This document shows, in pieces, positions 1 through 12,397 of a stretch of 64,000 nucleotides of DNA. Each line of letters begins with the position of its first letter. Within the stretch, counting starts at the first letter, position 1. Both the position numbers and the translations under genes were made by a program. Source of the stretch: Tricholomella constricta (Eukaryota > Basidiomycota > Agaricomycetes > Agaricales > Lyophyllaceae); NCBI GenBank assembly GCA_013368375.1, contig JAACJP010000045.1, forward strand, positions 248,001 through 312,000. Direction: 5' to 3'. Below the pieces are notes generated by a model. It had not been told where the DNA came from and ran no database searches. It saw only the letters and a list, made by a program, of their open reading frames with translations.

Positions 1-960
1 TTTTTTGACCAGAGCCTGCTGCTCAGCCACGTCTTGCTCGTGTAGTTCAGCTCCCGTGATGCCATTCTCAACCACATCCGTCTCCTCATCCACGACGGTA
101 AGGTCAGAGCCACCTGGCGTTACGATCTGCACTTCCTCCCGACGGGTTGTCTTCGAGACCTTTTGCGTCCGCGTGGCAGGGGTCAGCGGTGCAACGGCGG
201 CTGCCGATCGCGGGGCAGGACTCCGGGTACGCGAAGAGCGCCGTGGTAAGACCTTCGTGGGTGACGTTGGAGGCGACACTGGTGCGGGTGCAGGCGCTGG
301 CGATGATTCTTTCCGCCGCTTCGGCGGGTTGGGCTGACCAGCAGTTGGCGAAGGTGTCGGCAAAGTCGCAGCACCGTTAGACGCAGACACAGGCTTGACA
401 GCCATAGGCTCTTGTACTTTGGCTGGTGCGGTAGATTTTGCTGATCGGCGGTAGTTTGCATTGGGGTCAGGGGATGCCTCGACGACGGCAGTGATGAGGT
501 CGCCGAGGCCGTACATGTCACCTAATGTTTGCGCGAGGGCAGGGCTTACCCATGTACCTGCCAGACGAGTAACCGAAGGGTTGTGAGGGCCGCCGTTGTT
601 GCCGGACAGATCATAATTATCCTTAACCCATTGCAGCTCGTTCTTCTCATCGTGGTCCGGTGCGTTGGGAAAGGCAGCTCGGAACATGGTAGTAAGGCTG
701 ACAGCTCCGGTGTCAAATCGCCGGAGGATGAAAGCGTGTCCGCTGGACTGGTAGCACAGTGAGGAAAGGGAGTGGAAGAGATGATCGTTTTGACTATACC
801 GTTGGTGTCTCGATTTTCATTCTGCCAACCTGCGATATATAAGAGCCTACACGTGCATTTATACTGCTGTGTACTCACCAAAATATCCTGTCCCTGGCAA
901 TTTAGGATCTGATACTTCACGGGAGGCAACGTGCCCGACTTTACTGTCGATTCGGATCAC
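1..960 (-). CDS. Bqt4-like APSES/KilA-N domain protein, 3' end beyond window
   Basis: Splicing out two short introns (about 830-878 and 748-799, both GT-AG) gives one continuous reading frame. It contains PPVKYQILNCQGQDIL, then an APSES/KilA-N-like segment with ILRRFDTGAVSLTTMFRAAF, NELQWVKDNYDLSGNNGG and TRLAGTWVSPALAQTLGDMY. After this comes a Pro/Ser/Ala-rich low-complexity tail with basic patches (PPKRRK). This order is that of fungal bouquet-formation protein 4 (Bqt4), which anchors telomeres to the inner nuclear membrane; family membership is inferred from motif recall. The C-terminal membrane segment expected for Bqt4 would lie outside the window, so anchoring cannot be checked. The true start is uncertain: no in-frame ATG directly precedes the conserved block, so a further 5' exon near 940-1,000 is likely. 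Confidence 0.75.
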
Positions 961-2977
961 GTTGGATGAGCTGGTCGAAAAGGAAGACATTAAAACATAC
1001 GTGTGGTGGGAACATGAGGGTTCGCATGGCGCACAGGAAGTGGCGGTCTCGGCGAATTGATCATTGTAGAGAAATTGAACAGTGGACGAGAAAGAGCAAG
1101 TGACTGCAAGTCAAGGGTGGCAGCGATAGGGGACCCAAACATCAACTTCCACAATAAACATGTACAAATACCATACACGATTTCCCCACGCTCGATTAAA
1201 CAAACTCCAGTCACCAGCGCCACACCAGTTCAATCCTTCTTTGACGGCGTAAAGGCCAGTTATCCAGAGACTTCTTTCTGCTCCTGCTTGAAGACGGACT
1301 TGTCTTACAAATTTGGCTTATCAAATAAGGCGCTTGCCAGAAGGTCGCTGCACACTGGCAGCCGCACTAGTATGCTTTGTTCAAAATATTGACTGAAAGG
1401 GACAATCACCTGGTGAAAATAAGACGCAACGCCCCTCCGAATCAGCTATTTATTCCTCGACAAATGCCACACAAATTACTCGTCCACCGCGACCCTCGTA
1501 CAACTTCCCGGACTTTGCTGTAGGCACGTTTTCCTTGTATCATTTCCGCCAAATTGGTGAACGAGATTTTGACACCATACTTTGAAGAAGGTGAGGAACT
1601 TGGATTATAGGCACATCTCATCCCGTGCGTCCTGTATTATTCGTTACCGATCTGCTGATTTCGAGATTCTTCACCTCGATTGCACGAAAAGAGTTGGGGT
1701 AAACGCGCCGAACATTCAGAATAAATACTGTGGCCACCGTCTTCGAAGACCTAACGGCGTGATACGATCCAGAAAATGTATGGCTGGAAATAGTACTTCA
1801 AGGATGAACAATCCAGGATCTAACTTGTAGACGAAGACTTTTGCCCGGAGGAACCCCATCGATTCACTTTTCAGTATAACTTACAGGTGTTTACCGCTTC
1901 CTGTCCATGACAATTGAGAAAGGTCGAAAGTTTTATGGACGGCGTCGGTACTTTCCATCGTATCTGTTGCACTTGTCTGACCTGGAGCTAGCTTCCTTGC
2001 GATTTCTCTGGACAGGACGGACCGACAATTTATGGACTTTGCCAAGTTATGTGATCCCAATCCACAACAACGTTTCGGACGGGGCATATCGCGAGCTCTT
2101 ATATCGAGGAGGAAGGTCGCAGTGCCTGTTAAATCTTGGCAGGGATCTCTAGACTTCTTACCGACACAATTAAGGCCCGCAAGAAGGATACGGATTGCGA
2201 TGCCGATGATATCCTTCTTCCTCCGGCTGGTCCCATAACCATGGGCCTTGTTCCATGCCTTAACAAATCCACCGGATGTGACAGTGGAAAAAGTCGTGCG
2301 AGCAATAGTCTCTCTTCCCTTCAAGTTCGGTCAATGACGGGTTCAAGCAAACCATTGACTATTCTACCTATTTAGCGCCGTCCGTTCGAAACCTGAATTT
2401 CCGCGACAGGAATGCCTAGAATTGGATTTTCTGCCCATGAGCCCGAGCTCCGATGATTTTCTGTTTGGCACCGGCATCACTAGGTGTTTCTGGAAACTTC
2501 ATTCTATGATCGGTCTTCAGATGACCAACATCAAGCTCCGTGACATCTACTACGAAAACTTTCAGATATGGCAACAATGCGTTGGACAACCTTCGTTCCA
2601 GGGAACAGAAGAAATGTTCGTTCTCGTCGTCCAAGGCACCCTGACGTTTATTTGAGCCATTAAATTACAGTCACGGTAGGACGTGAAGAACGGCGGAGAT
2701 GCTGGGCGGAGTCAATGACAGGCAGTTACTTCGAAGTGGGTGCGAGAACTTGGTGACAAAGTACGACACCCCCGAGAGCTTGTCCGTCGAGCCTGATGAG
2801 TTTTGTGATTCCTGAAAAGGTCATCATATCTTCAGCCCCGATTCTGAGAGCCTTGAATACATACAACTTTGAGACCCTGATATCATTCTTGTAAGAGGCG
2901 TCGCTGGAATGAGGTACGAGTTACAGTGAGTACTTAAATTCTAATGGCTTACTTCAACAAACGGGTCCGATTTCTGA
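961..2977. other. Intergenic or unresolved region between Bqt4-like gene and PFK
   Basis: About 2 kb with no gene I recognise. Minus-strand pieces look weakly protein-like: about 2,750-2,940 reads SKLYVFKALRIGAEDMM and 2,416-2,634 reads KVFVVDVTELDVGHLKTDHR. They are separated by in-frame stops, could be exons of an unknown gene, and lie just 3' of PFK on the same strand. Plus-strand ORFs over 1,057-2,655 have no family I can name. This may be a decayed gene plus UTRs. Confidence 0.3.
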
Positions 2978-5900
2978 CTACTTTAACGCAGGTCTACCGA
3001 CCAACGCCTCTACCAACTCTTTGACACCCGACCACCACGATTCCTTTCCTCTACGGTTTGCCATATCCGCGTGCTTAAGCATCTCCTGTACCGGGACCCA
3101 TTCGATAGAACTTGATTGGATTGTGATCACAGCGGCGCTTTCCCCAGTTGCATGCCTCGCCTTCGCGGGCTGCTGCTCCAATAACGCGTGGTGCCGTTCG
3201 ATAAATGTCATGCACTTGAGTGACAGCCTTACAGCACGTGCGCGGTCCATGGGCGACGGAATGCCACCCTGTAGCGTGTGTCCGAGAGATGCAGAACGTG
3301 CATCAAACAAAGATCCACCTTCTTCCTTGAACATGTTCGTGAGCACTTCCGTTGTGTACACGGACGATGCCACCTCATTTCTAAAGTACAGTGCACGTGA
3401 GGATACGAAAACAGCTGTATCGCATAAGACTCACCTGATGACAAGTCGACCTTCGCTTTTGCCTTTCTCATCCAAGCCGTATCTCGTCTTCAGGAACTTG
3501 ACATCTTTTCGTAGCATGTTCAACGACATTCCTACCTCTGGAGTGTACACTAGACACGCGCCGGTCTGAAAAGGCAGAGTTTAAATTAGAAACAGGCAGT
3601 CTTTGGACATACACTACGCCTTCACTCACCGCCAAGGCTCCCATGGTAGCGATATAGCCGCACTTTCCTCCTTGGGTTTCGACCACAAACACGCGATTTC
3701 TGCTCGCACTCGCGCTTTGCTTGATGGCATCGCAAGCATCCACTAGCGCATTCAAACTCGTGTCGCTCCCAAGGCTGTATTCAGTCATCGGGACGTTATT
3801 GCTGATCGTTGCAGGTAAATGCACCATCGGGATATGAAAAGCAGGGTAATGTTTCCTTCCGCCCTCCAAAATAAGCAGCGCATTAAAAGCCTCAAACCCG
3901 CCGATCATCATCAAAGCCTGCAGGTTAAACTGCTGGAATTTCGCAGCAACCGCACCGAGATCGACTGAAGGCAATGTGCGGTTCGTACCCAGCTCCGATC
4001 CACCTCTCGCCATCCAAGAGTCGACGCCGAGCCAGGAAAGTTCAACGACATTATCGTCAAGGAGACCGCGAAAGCCATTCTGAATCGCGAGCGGTGTATG
4101 ACCTTGTCGGAGGCAGTAGCGAACGGCAGCACGGGTCGCTGCATTCATTCCACCAGCGGGAGCTCCCATACTATACCCAGGCGTCAGTGTTAATTCGGCG
4201 GGATGATGGACAGTACGTACTGTATGAGAGCAATGCGGAGTCGCTACAGACGGTTCAACGTGAGATTTTGCGTGCCAATACATGAAAGCGACACTTGCCT
4301 GTTCTTTAGGCAGATATGGTTCTTTTACTAATGAAGCCGTAGCAATGAAACCATCCAAGCTCTCAGAAAACTCCGGGTCCCTTAACGACATCGCCTTCTC
4401 AAAGTCCTTGTCACTGACAGCCTGCGCCACAGCCATGGTCTGATAAGAGGTGACTTTAATTGACACGCGTGACAGTGCGAGGGCGAACATAGCTACCATT
4501 TCAACGGCTTCCATGAGTGGAACCCGTGTGATTTTATTCTCCTGAATTCCAATCATGTATGATGGAGTCTGGGGAGTCGACTCTAGCAAAGCAGCGATAG
4601 CTTCTACTCCTTGAAGCGTGGGCTAGGGAGATTAATTCAGAACGTCATATATTATGTACGAAACCTCGCCCACCAGAATACGGTCCCACGCACAAGGCCG
4701 TCCACCTCTCTGAGTATGGCCCAAAGTGGTGACTCGGGTGTCGAGCCCGAGGCGATCGCTAAGCACGTCTTTGACATATTCAGCCTTGATGGGGTTGAGG
4801 TCGATGTCGATGGCTCCTTCAGCAACGATCACGATCGTCTTGCGCTTGCCGATGTCTCGATGCTGGTATCTCATAATATGAGCTTCCATCCATGAAAACG
4901 AGCCGAACATACGTGTTGAATGGCTGCGCACATCTCGTCTTCCCAAGGCATTCCTTTCGGCGGTTGTTCGGGGATAAAAATGAAATCCGCACCGCCGCTG
5001 TAATCATATGAGTTCCGCATGATAAGACTGACAAAAACTGCGCTCACGCCACACCGGCAAGGAGTGCTAACCACCCACAGTGCCTCCCCATGACTTCTAA
5101 AACAAACGCTCTGGAGTGGCTGAAAGCCGTAGAGTTGATGTTATCAATGGCTTCGCAAATGCGATGCAAGGCCGTCGGAGCACCGATAGTCATATCCGTC
5201 ATTGACATGTCGTTGTCTATGGATCCGACCAAGCCAACTATCTTAAGGTGGGCGTGAGCCTCGGCTTGAGCATCTGTAATTATGGCTGTAGATTTCGAGT
5301 ATTAGTATCCTAGACATATTTTTGATGATAAACACACATTGTGAGCGGAGCTCTGCGACGAGTTTAGGCCATTCTGCTCTGAAGACGTCAGCACCTGTAA
5401 GCGAGCCGTCTCCACCACAGACGACAAGCGCTTCTATTCCTTCTCTAATGAGATTGTGAGCGGCGGCCAGTCGACCTTCGGGGGTACGAAACGCTTTCGA
5501 ACGTGCTGTCCCAATGAGAGTACCTCCCTAGGCAATAGAAACTCCTTAATCAGGAGAGCGGATTCATACTGGATCCTCGGACTTACCTCTGCAAACCAAC
5601 CACGCACGTCGTCCCAGCCCACTCTGACAATATAGCGTCCCTTGAGCGTCCTTCCACCCAAGTAGTCCCCGGTACCATCCTTCAACAATTTTCCGTCACC
5701 AAAACGCAGACTGCTCAAAATGTTTGGGGTGGGGCCATCAGGTATTGATCCATCGTTTGGAGTAGGGGCGTCCATTCCTGTGGCCTGTCTGTATTCCGTA
5801 TTTCCTCTGACCAGCCCCTCGTATCCCTCCCGCACGACCCACATCTCGCAGCCCCTGCGCAAGGCGCGCGTCAAAACACAGATAAGACATTTGGCTGCTG

Positions 5901-6004
5901 AGGAGCGCGAAGCCTTACTTGAGAATGCCTGTTTTTACTACGGAACGCACGACTGCATTCATCCCCGCGCTGTCCCCTCCCGATGTTAGGATGGCGATCT
6001 TCAT
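2978..6004 (-). CDS. PFK1: 6-phosphofructokinase (fungal double-length ATP-PFK)
   Basis: Catalyses ATP-dependent phosphorylation of fructose 6-phosphate to fructose 1,6-bisphosphate, the committed step of cytosolic glycolysis. Exons read in order give [19 protein letters not shown] (ATP-binding), [60 protein letters not shown] and LGHTQRGG. The second, regulatory half has [64 protein letters not shown] and [17 protein letters not shown], ending GRPALK-stop. The two homologous halves are the eukaryotic fused-duplication arrangement, total roughly 800 residues, in at least seven exons with ~50-65 nt introns (for example 5,855-5,918). The ATG at 6,004 is chosen because it directly precedes [10 protein letters not shown]. 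An upstream open stretch (about 6,050-6,150 minus, RFDSTTKTFQQHFAPEIF) could be an extra N-terminal exon. Confidence 0.95.
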
Positions 6005-6745
6005 TTTGTTCGTGGTATTCCTCAAAGCTGGGTTATGATGATTGTCGTCGATCGTGCACGCGACTGAAAGGTTGAATTACCAAATATCTCGGGCGCGAAA
6101 TGCTGTTGGAATGTTTTCGTTGTCGAGTCAAATCTCAGCGTAAAGGGATCGGTAGTGGCGTCTAGATGCCCAAAACACCCCGATTATAGAGGTTTCACTT
6201 GCCCCAGGGTAACGTAAAGCCGCGTTTTGATTCCGTGAATCTCATCTATGGGCCAGCGGTGAATTCGCGATCTCCCCGAGCCCTCCCGAGCCTTTTGAAA
6301 TTTCAGCCCACGAGCTATAAACAATCGGTTCTATTTCTAAAAATCAATGAAGGACTGACACTAATCATACATAAGTTTATATCGAATGACAACCGGAATG
6401 ACCGTGACCCACACTCATTGTCCATACGTTAGAGCTGTAGTTACATAACTGTCTGTCTGTGACCCCTGCTATTATTGAGTCGAAGCGTTCAGAGCTGTTG
6501 ATCATACATAATATCTTCTTTCAGTTGGCCCGCGGTTCTGAACACTGCTTGCACTTTATACCTTCGGCAGTTCGACCTGAGATGGTACCGGTATCATAAT
6601 ATCCGACTCCTGAGAGTATCTACACATTTACCCTTACGATTGCCTTGTAATTGTCCGAATTCTGATAAATTACAGTTAGATAGCACTGGTCCTATGGATA
6701 TATGCCGAGACGGTAGGTGAAGTGTATCATGCAGAAGAGACGTGG
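6005..6745. other. Intergenic region
   Basis: Lies between the 5' end of PFK and the 3' end of the aspartic peptidase, both on the minus strand, and therefore contains the PFK promoter. AT-richer than the flanking exons. No ORF or repeat of note was seen. Confidence 0.5.
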
Positions 6746-9093
6746 TTACATGAATGAAAGAATGTCTGCTAGATAAATCAACGCCCAGGAGATGATCAGG
6801 CCTGGGAGCACAGCCGCCAGAGATGACGTGCGCAGAGATGATGCGGCGCTCCACCCCGGAGGAACGCCAAGTGTCACCGAAGGCTCTCCCAACGTCGACG
6901 TCGAAGTGACGAGGAAGCCAGCCGAGTTTGTGAGGATAAACGTCATGACTGTTGGAGAGGGTGTAATCGCAGGCAATGCAGTGGCATTGAATTTGCTTTG
7001 TAGGCCAAGGATGGGGCTGTAGGTGCTTGTCGCCAGTCCCGATGATACGATGCCCTGGGGTGCGCGGCTGACCGACGTATTGAACGCATAGGGGGGCGTA
7101 CTATACGACGGTGTGGGGAGGAGGAAATTTGGTAAGGTTGTAGCGATAGTGGCGGAAAGGGATGACAATAACGACGCTACAGAGTCTGGGGTCTCTGGGG
7201 CGCCTGTGGTGTTGCGGATTGGATACAGTCCGATCAGTGGGGATTCCTTCGCATTGATTCCGTAACTAGAATGCACCCATAAATTGAAATATTCCGCGAA
7301 GCAGATGCACGATAACTGTACCTATATATTGAGTATACGGTCCGGAGGAAAGCTGTACCTGAAGCCAGAAGGTTAAAGGTGAATTACATACAGAACATAA
7401 GCACTCATGCTGACCTATCTGCCAATCAATTCCATCCGAACTTGGCGAGGAAGCTTGGGGCCAGGATAAACACATGTTCGGATTTCCGATCGCAGGTCCG
7501 ATTATATAGTCAGACGGCTGCAGAAGATAGCTTTGGGAACTAAAATTGGAGATCAGGTACGCGATAGAGGATGTCGTAAACGGACAGTAGCTCACCCGAA
7601 TGTAAAGGAGAGCGGTACAGCAGTGTCACAGGGAATAGCCCATTGCCCAGCTGGTTGCCGTCAGAACATGAAAGTCACGGGTCTATGCATGTACTTACTG
7701 GAGTCGACGATGCGTGCGCCATCGATCGAGGAGAAGAGTCGGGCAACCTAACAGGACGTCAGGGTGCTATGACAAGCATGACGAGGCCACTTACGTCTTG
7801 AATTGGACCATAGATTCCTGGGGCCCCACTGCAAAGGCTAGATTAAGGCTAATATGGAAGGTGCAGTGGGTAAGTACTCACACATCGAACAATGCCAACG
7901 AGATATTGTCGGCCTGATTGGGATATGTGGGAGAAGTTTTAAATTGTGTCCCATTTACCTGTTGCAACGGATGAGATTGGCTAATTTGAGGCAAAACGTT
8001 ACCCACAGAGAAGCCGGATATTGGAATAGCCCATTGAAGATAACTTGAAGTGTTACTCTCTGCACCAAAAGGAGCAAAGTCGACGACACGATTCCAGCTG
8101 ATGAGGCTAGCGTTTTTGACGATAGATGAGTCGACAGCACCTTAAAAGAGGTGACGACGTTAGCCAGTTTCCCGGAAGTTGTTCACGAAATGTACGTACC
8201 GATAGAGAGCGTGCCAGTTTCGTTTCTTGTCAGACTGAGCCCAAACACGGGATAGTCCAGAAGCCCTTGTTGCGCCAAAGCCACGAAGAAAGGTGTTGCT
8301 ATGCAAAGTAGGTATTGAATGACGCTCGGAGGACGCGTGTAAATACGCTTACAATTTGTCACTGTGTTGGAGATCGACGACAACCTTGGAAACCCCAGCC
8401 CCATAATGCCACTGGTTTGGTCGACCATGTTCACATTGGAGTCAGTGATCATACCTGTTGAATGACGTAAGATAGCGTACACTTGAAAGGAAGGATACCA
8501 CTCGCCGAAGGCCTGGTTTGCAACGGTCAAATTAGACAATCGAACGCTTTCCTTAGCCACGAATCCCGAGGCGGCTTCACAAAAATAGTTAGCCACACCG
8601 CATGTCTGACGCACGTTGTGAGAGCACCCACCCGTTCCATCCAAGTAACTGGCGTTGAAGGAAGTCGAGTTGTCGTTGACAGTAACATAAGTTGGACTTT
8701 GGTAGGCGCGTGGATATCGGGGCACGGTTGTGCATGTCTTCGTGGTGCAATCCGAGGAGATTATCCAGAGATCTGACGAAGCAGTATCCAGCGCGACCCG
8801 AAAAGTTATCTCTCCGATGCTAATAACGGTGTAATATGACCTGCGCAGTAGTCCAGTGAGCGAAACGTTTTCAGTGTCGTAAAAGACATCCAAACGGACT
8901 GTCTGTCGCTGGACATGGTCACCGAAGTAAGGCCTGCGCGGGTGGTTACATTTCCTCCGACATCTCGTGGCGAGTAGATGTGTAGGGGAAGTTCAATAGG
9001 GTTTGAAGGTGGTACCAAATGGGGCACAGAGGCTTCTGTCGAAACAAAGAGGACGCCAATGAAAATATAGAGGAGTAAGATCAGAGGCCACAT
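6746..9093 (-). CDS. Secreted A1-family aspartic peptidase, probably GPI-anchored
   Basis: A pepsin-like extracellular peptidase. The start MWPLILLLYIFIGVLFVSTEA is a clear signal peptide. A ~47 nt intron near 8,910-8,960 joins it to a frame containing LTGLLRRSYYTVISIGEITF and VALDTASSDLWIISSDC (first catalytic Asp). Later exons read ALFDVGAPGIYGPIQDV (likely second Asp region), ARLFSSIDGARIVDS, AIPCDTAVPLSFTFG, YIIGPAIGNPNMCLSWP and TAFLRTVYSIYSYGIN. The C-terminal ~150 residues are Ser/Thr-rich and end in a hydrophobic stretch (SSLAAVLPGLIISWALIYLA), consistent with a GPI-attachment signal at the cell surface. Several N-glycosylation sequons are visible. The two active-site triplets read DTA and DVG rather than DTG, so activity is not assured. 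Confidence 0.85.
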
Positions 9094-9604
9094 TTCGGGC
9101 TGAAAGGTAGGCCTATGAGGACATCTAGGGAGGTGATATGGTTGGAGAGGGAGAAACGAAAGTGGAAGTCACACTACAGGTTACGCAAAGGCTTAGACTG
9201 GTCAGGAACAACGGATGGCCGCCAAATCAAAAACCGATCATGCGTGTTTCGTGGAGTTCAAGTTGCGCCGTAGCGACAGCCACTGGCAGTGACAGTCGCG
9301 ACAGGACAACGGAACGCGATCAAAGGACGCTCACAACGTTCTCATGACGGTACACGTTCTTTCCCTGAGATGCGGCATTCCAGGATCAGAACATTAATTT
9401 GACAAAAACAACATTTCACAGAGGCACCTGTACTCAGCTAGCTACATAGTTGAATGATACATCCGATAGAAAAGAGAGAGGAGAGGACGAAGGAACGGGC
9501 GAAAGGCCAATCAGAATGAGAAATATGAAAACAGCACGCGTACGGAAAAGGTAGCGCAGGTAAATGAGAATGACTGGATGTTAAGGATAATGTAGTCGTT
9601 CAAG
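9094..9604. other. Intergenic region
   Basis: Upstream region of the aspartic peptidase and 3' region of the RasGAP gene, both minus strand. Purine-rich stretches (about 9,470-9,500) but no convincing ORF. Confidence 0.5.
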
Positions 9605-12397
9605 TCATCGCTTGGCAAAGACCTTCTTCAAAAGGCCTAGGACTTTGGGGACATTGAGCTGGACGTATTCGAGGTCCAGCAGGTGCTTATTGTCTTTTTG
9701 CTGTAAAGAGGTTGTGAGATGAGAAAGGTGTTCGGTCAAATGAAACGAGGCGAAACACGTACCTTCTCAAGCAAATCATCGATCTTGAGATCCATCTCAA
9801 GGATGGCCTTCTCGCGACCTTTGTAGTGGAGCGCGATGATAAATGTGCCAGGCGTCGGCGACGTGATGTTAAAATAGATATTGGGTCGTCTGAAACATGT
9901 GAGCATACATCACCACCATCGAACAGAATGAACGACATACCTATTGTCTGGGACATTGCTCTCCACAATGATACCCTCCTTCTCCAACTGCGCGTGAGTA
10001 AACCTGTAAGGGCCGAGCACAACCGCCTTCACAGGCTTCTTCTCTTTGCCACCAACAGTGACAACACCGACTCCCGTTGTGCTTCCCTTGTCCTTCGACG
10101 CGGTAAGACGGACATTCTGGAGGTACGCTTTGTATTGCTCCAACTGCGAACGCATGTAGTTGTTGTGGTCGCAAATCGTCTTGTACACCGCCTCGAGGGA
10201 CTTGGTTTCGAGTATGACCTTCTCCCGCAGATTCCCTAGATGCACAAGCTCCGCTGCCACTTCCTCCTGCATCAGTTTGTATCCATCGGTCTGCTCAACG
10301 ATCTTCAGCTCCTCTAACTCCCGCAGCATCTCCTTGACCTTGATACCCTTGCGCACCAGAACAGCGTCCTTCGTCGTCGCAGCACGTTCAGCGATAGCGG
10401 CAAGGTTGTAGGGTCGCTTCTCGGCCGCGTGCGGTATGGAACGGATGAGCTGGACAAAAATCGACTTGGTCTCCATGTAGAGCATGTCACTCGATGACAC
10501 GGAGTCCATCAGTGCGCTTTGGATATCCTGAACTGGTGTCTCCCAGCGACTATACAGATTGAGTTCTATAGTCCGGTTTTCCTTACGCGGAACCTGCGGC
10601 GGGGCAGGCCCCAATTCATCAGTCAAAATTCGTAGGTGTTGTTTATCGTTAGGCGACTGGAGTTGGAATGAGCATCTAGCGATGGCAGGGAGGGAATTTA
10701 AGGACACACCAGCGTTTCAATATGTTGGAGGATGAGAGAATGAGTATTGTACAGCTCATTCATGGTGATGTGAATCATAAGATCTTTTTTGGATAATGCC
10801 ATGTATTGATCCATCTATCACCAGTGAGTACGAAAACGGGAGAAATAAATCGGATAAGACATACTTCAAGTGTGTCATAGAAGTCACCGACTTCGCAGAG
10901 GTTGTTCAGGAACTGGTTGATCCGTGCCTTATTGTTTTCGACGAAGGGGTTGAGCGTCATCATGTAAGCTTCCTTCGCATACGACGGCTTATTCGCCAAA
11001 TTCTGGAGCATCTTAGCAATCTGGTAGTTTACAGTGAGAATGTGGAAATTCAGAGAGGCTAGATGTTAGACCCACAAGAGTCAATGTCCTTCGAGGGTGC
11101 TTGGCCGGAACACCTTCAACTAGCATATATGCCTGGGGGGTGACAATAGCGGGGTTGATGAATCGAAGGAAGAAAAAACCACCAATCAAAGAACAGATGG
11201 CATAGTCAGTTGCCTCGGGATACTTGCGCTGTAAAGTGTGTTTGAGCAAAATATAGCAGGGCTTAGAGTTTGGCACCGACCCGAGTCAAACTGCGAATTT
11301 GTTTGCAGATCCACCGGATACCATATGGTACGCTCTCCATGCTTTCAATGATTGTGAGAAGGAAACTATTGGCAATTTCCATGAGCATCGTGAGTCGGGG
11401 AGCGATGATGGCTTGGACATCGGCATTATCGGATGCGACTTCGGGGGCGACCCCACGAGGAAGATTAGGTGGAAGGGTCCCTGTCTCTTCCTCAATTTGA
11501 TTAATCATTTGTTCGTACACCTATGATGCTGGTTTAGTTGAGTTGTATGCGGCATGGATATACACTGACCTTGACGGGATTAATTTCAAGATTAAGATCC
11601 TTGTGTTCAATCAAACTGTTGATACGTTCCGCCAGAACGCTCTTCAGATAACTTTGACCGGGGCCTCGGCGGGTATATGTTGTCATCATGCGGGAGACAG
11701 GAGTATTGGCCCGGAGGAGGGATCCAAATTCGGTTGCTGTTTCGAATTGGGCAGATAGCACGGACTGGAACATAGTAAGGAGAAGATGCTCTTCCCTGCT
11801 TTCGTACTGGTTTCCATATAACGTGAACATGACGGTTTGTAAAAGGGTGTCGATTTCGGAGAGCGAAACAAGACGGCATAGAGCTGCGATGTGTCGAGGC
11901 TCCGATTGTAATAGGAAGAAGAGATTGGAATATTGTTGGATACGGCGGTCGTCAGGGTAGTGTCCCTCAGTGGGATCGACATCTTCAAGCGTCCTCTCGA
12001 CTTCGCGTTGCTAACATCCAAACCTATGTCAAGAACATTCTCCCGGAATGACATATAAACGCACCTCGTCCAAAGCCATCCTGTTCTGAATCAAGAGCGC
12101 AATACGAGAATCGAGGTAACGGACGTCGCGTTCAAGAACGAAGTTCTTCTTGCTCTGCGCAGAAATCTTGCCTTTCAGGTCCCTCAAACGTTTCTGGGCT
12201 AGTATGGCAGTCAAACGTAAGTAACGTGTCGAGGAAACGCATAGATTATGGATACCTCTTGCAAGATCATCTTCAACTTCAACATCTTGCTCTGCTGCCA
12301 TACTAAACAGTGCGGTGACACTGTAGCGGTTGGTGTTCCTGTTCGTGAGCCGTCGAGACGACATGCCTCCAGGCGAGGTGGGCTCCTGATAAGACAT
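9605..12397 (-). CDS. Ras GTPase-activating protein (Gap1/Sar1 type, RasGAP + RasGAP_C)
   Basis: Stimulates GTP hydrolysis on Ras at the plasma membrane and so switches off Ras signalling. The start MSYQEPTSPGGMSSRRL is followed by a coiled N-terminal region (KRLRDLKGKISAQSKKNFVL). The RasGAP domain has LLRANTPVSRMMTTYTRRGP, where the Arg of RANT sits in the expected arginine-finger position, and the second catalytic block GGFFFLRFINPAIVTP. A long RasGAP_C region follows (KVKEMLRELEELKIVEQTDG, LGPYRFTHAQLEKEGIIVES), ending KVLGLLKKVFAKR-stop. No CH or IQ motifs are present, so this is the short Gap1/Sar1-like form and not a full IQGAP. At least eight exons with ~50 nt introns. Confidence 0.93.

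Noticed and set aside
961..2977. A complete gene with a CENP-C- or cupin-like domain near 2,420-2,655
   Set aside because: The resemblance rested on a few residues; no conserved motif or exon chain could be supported.
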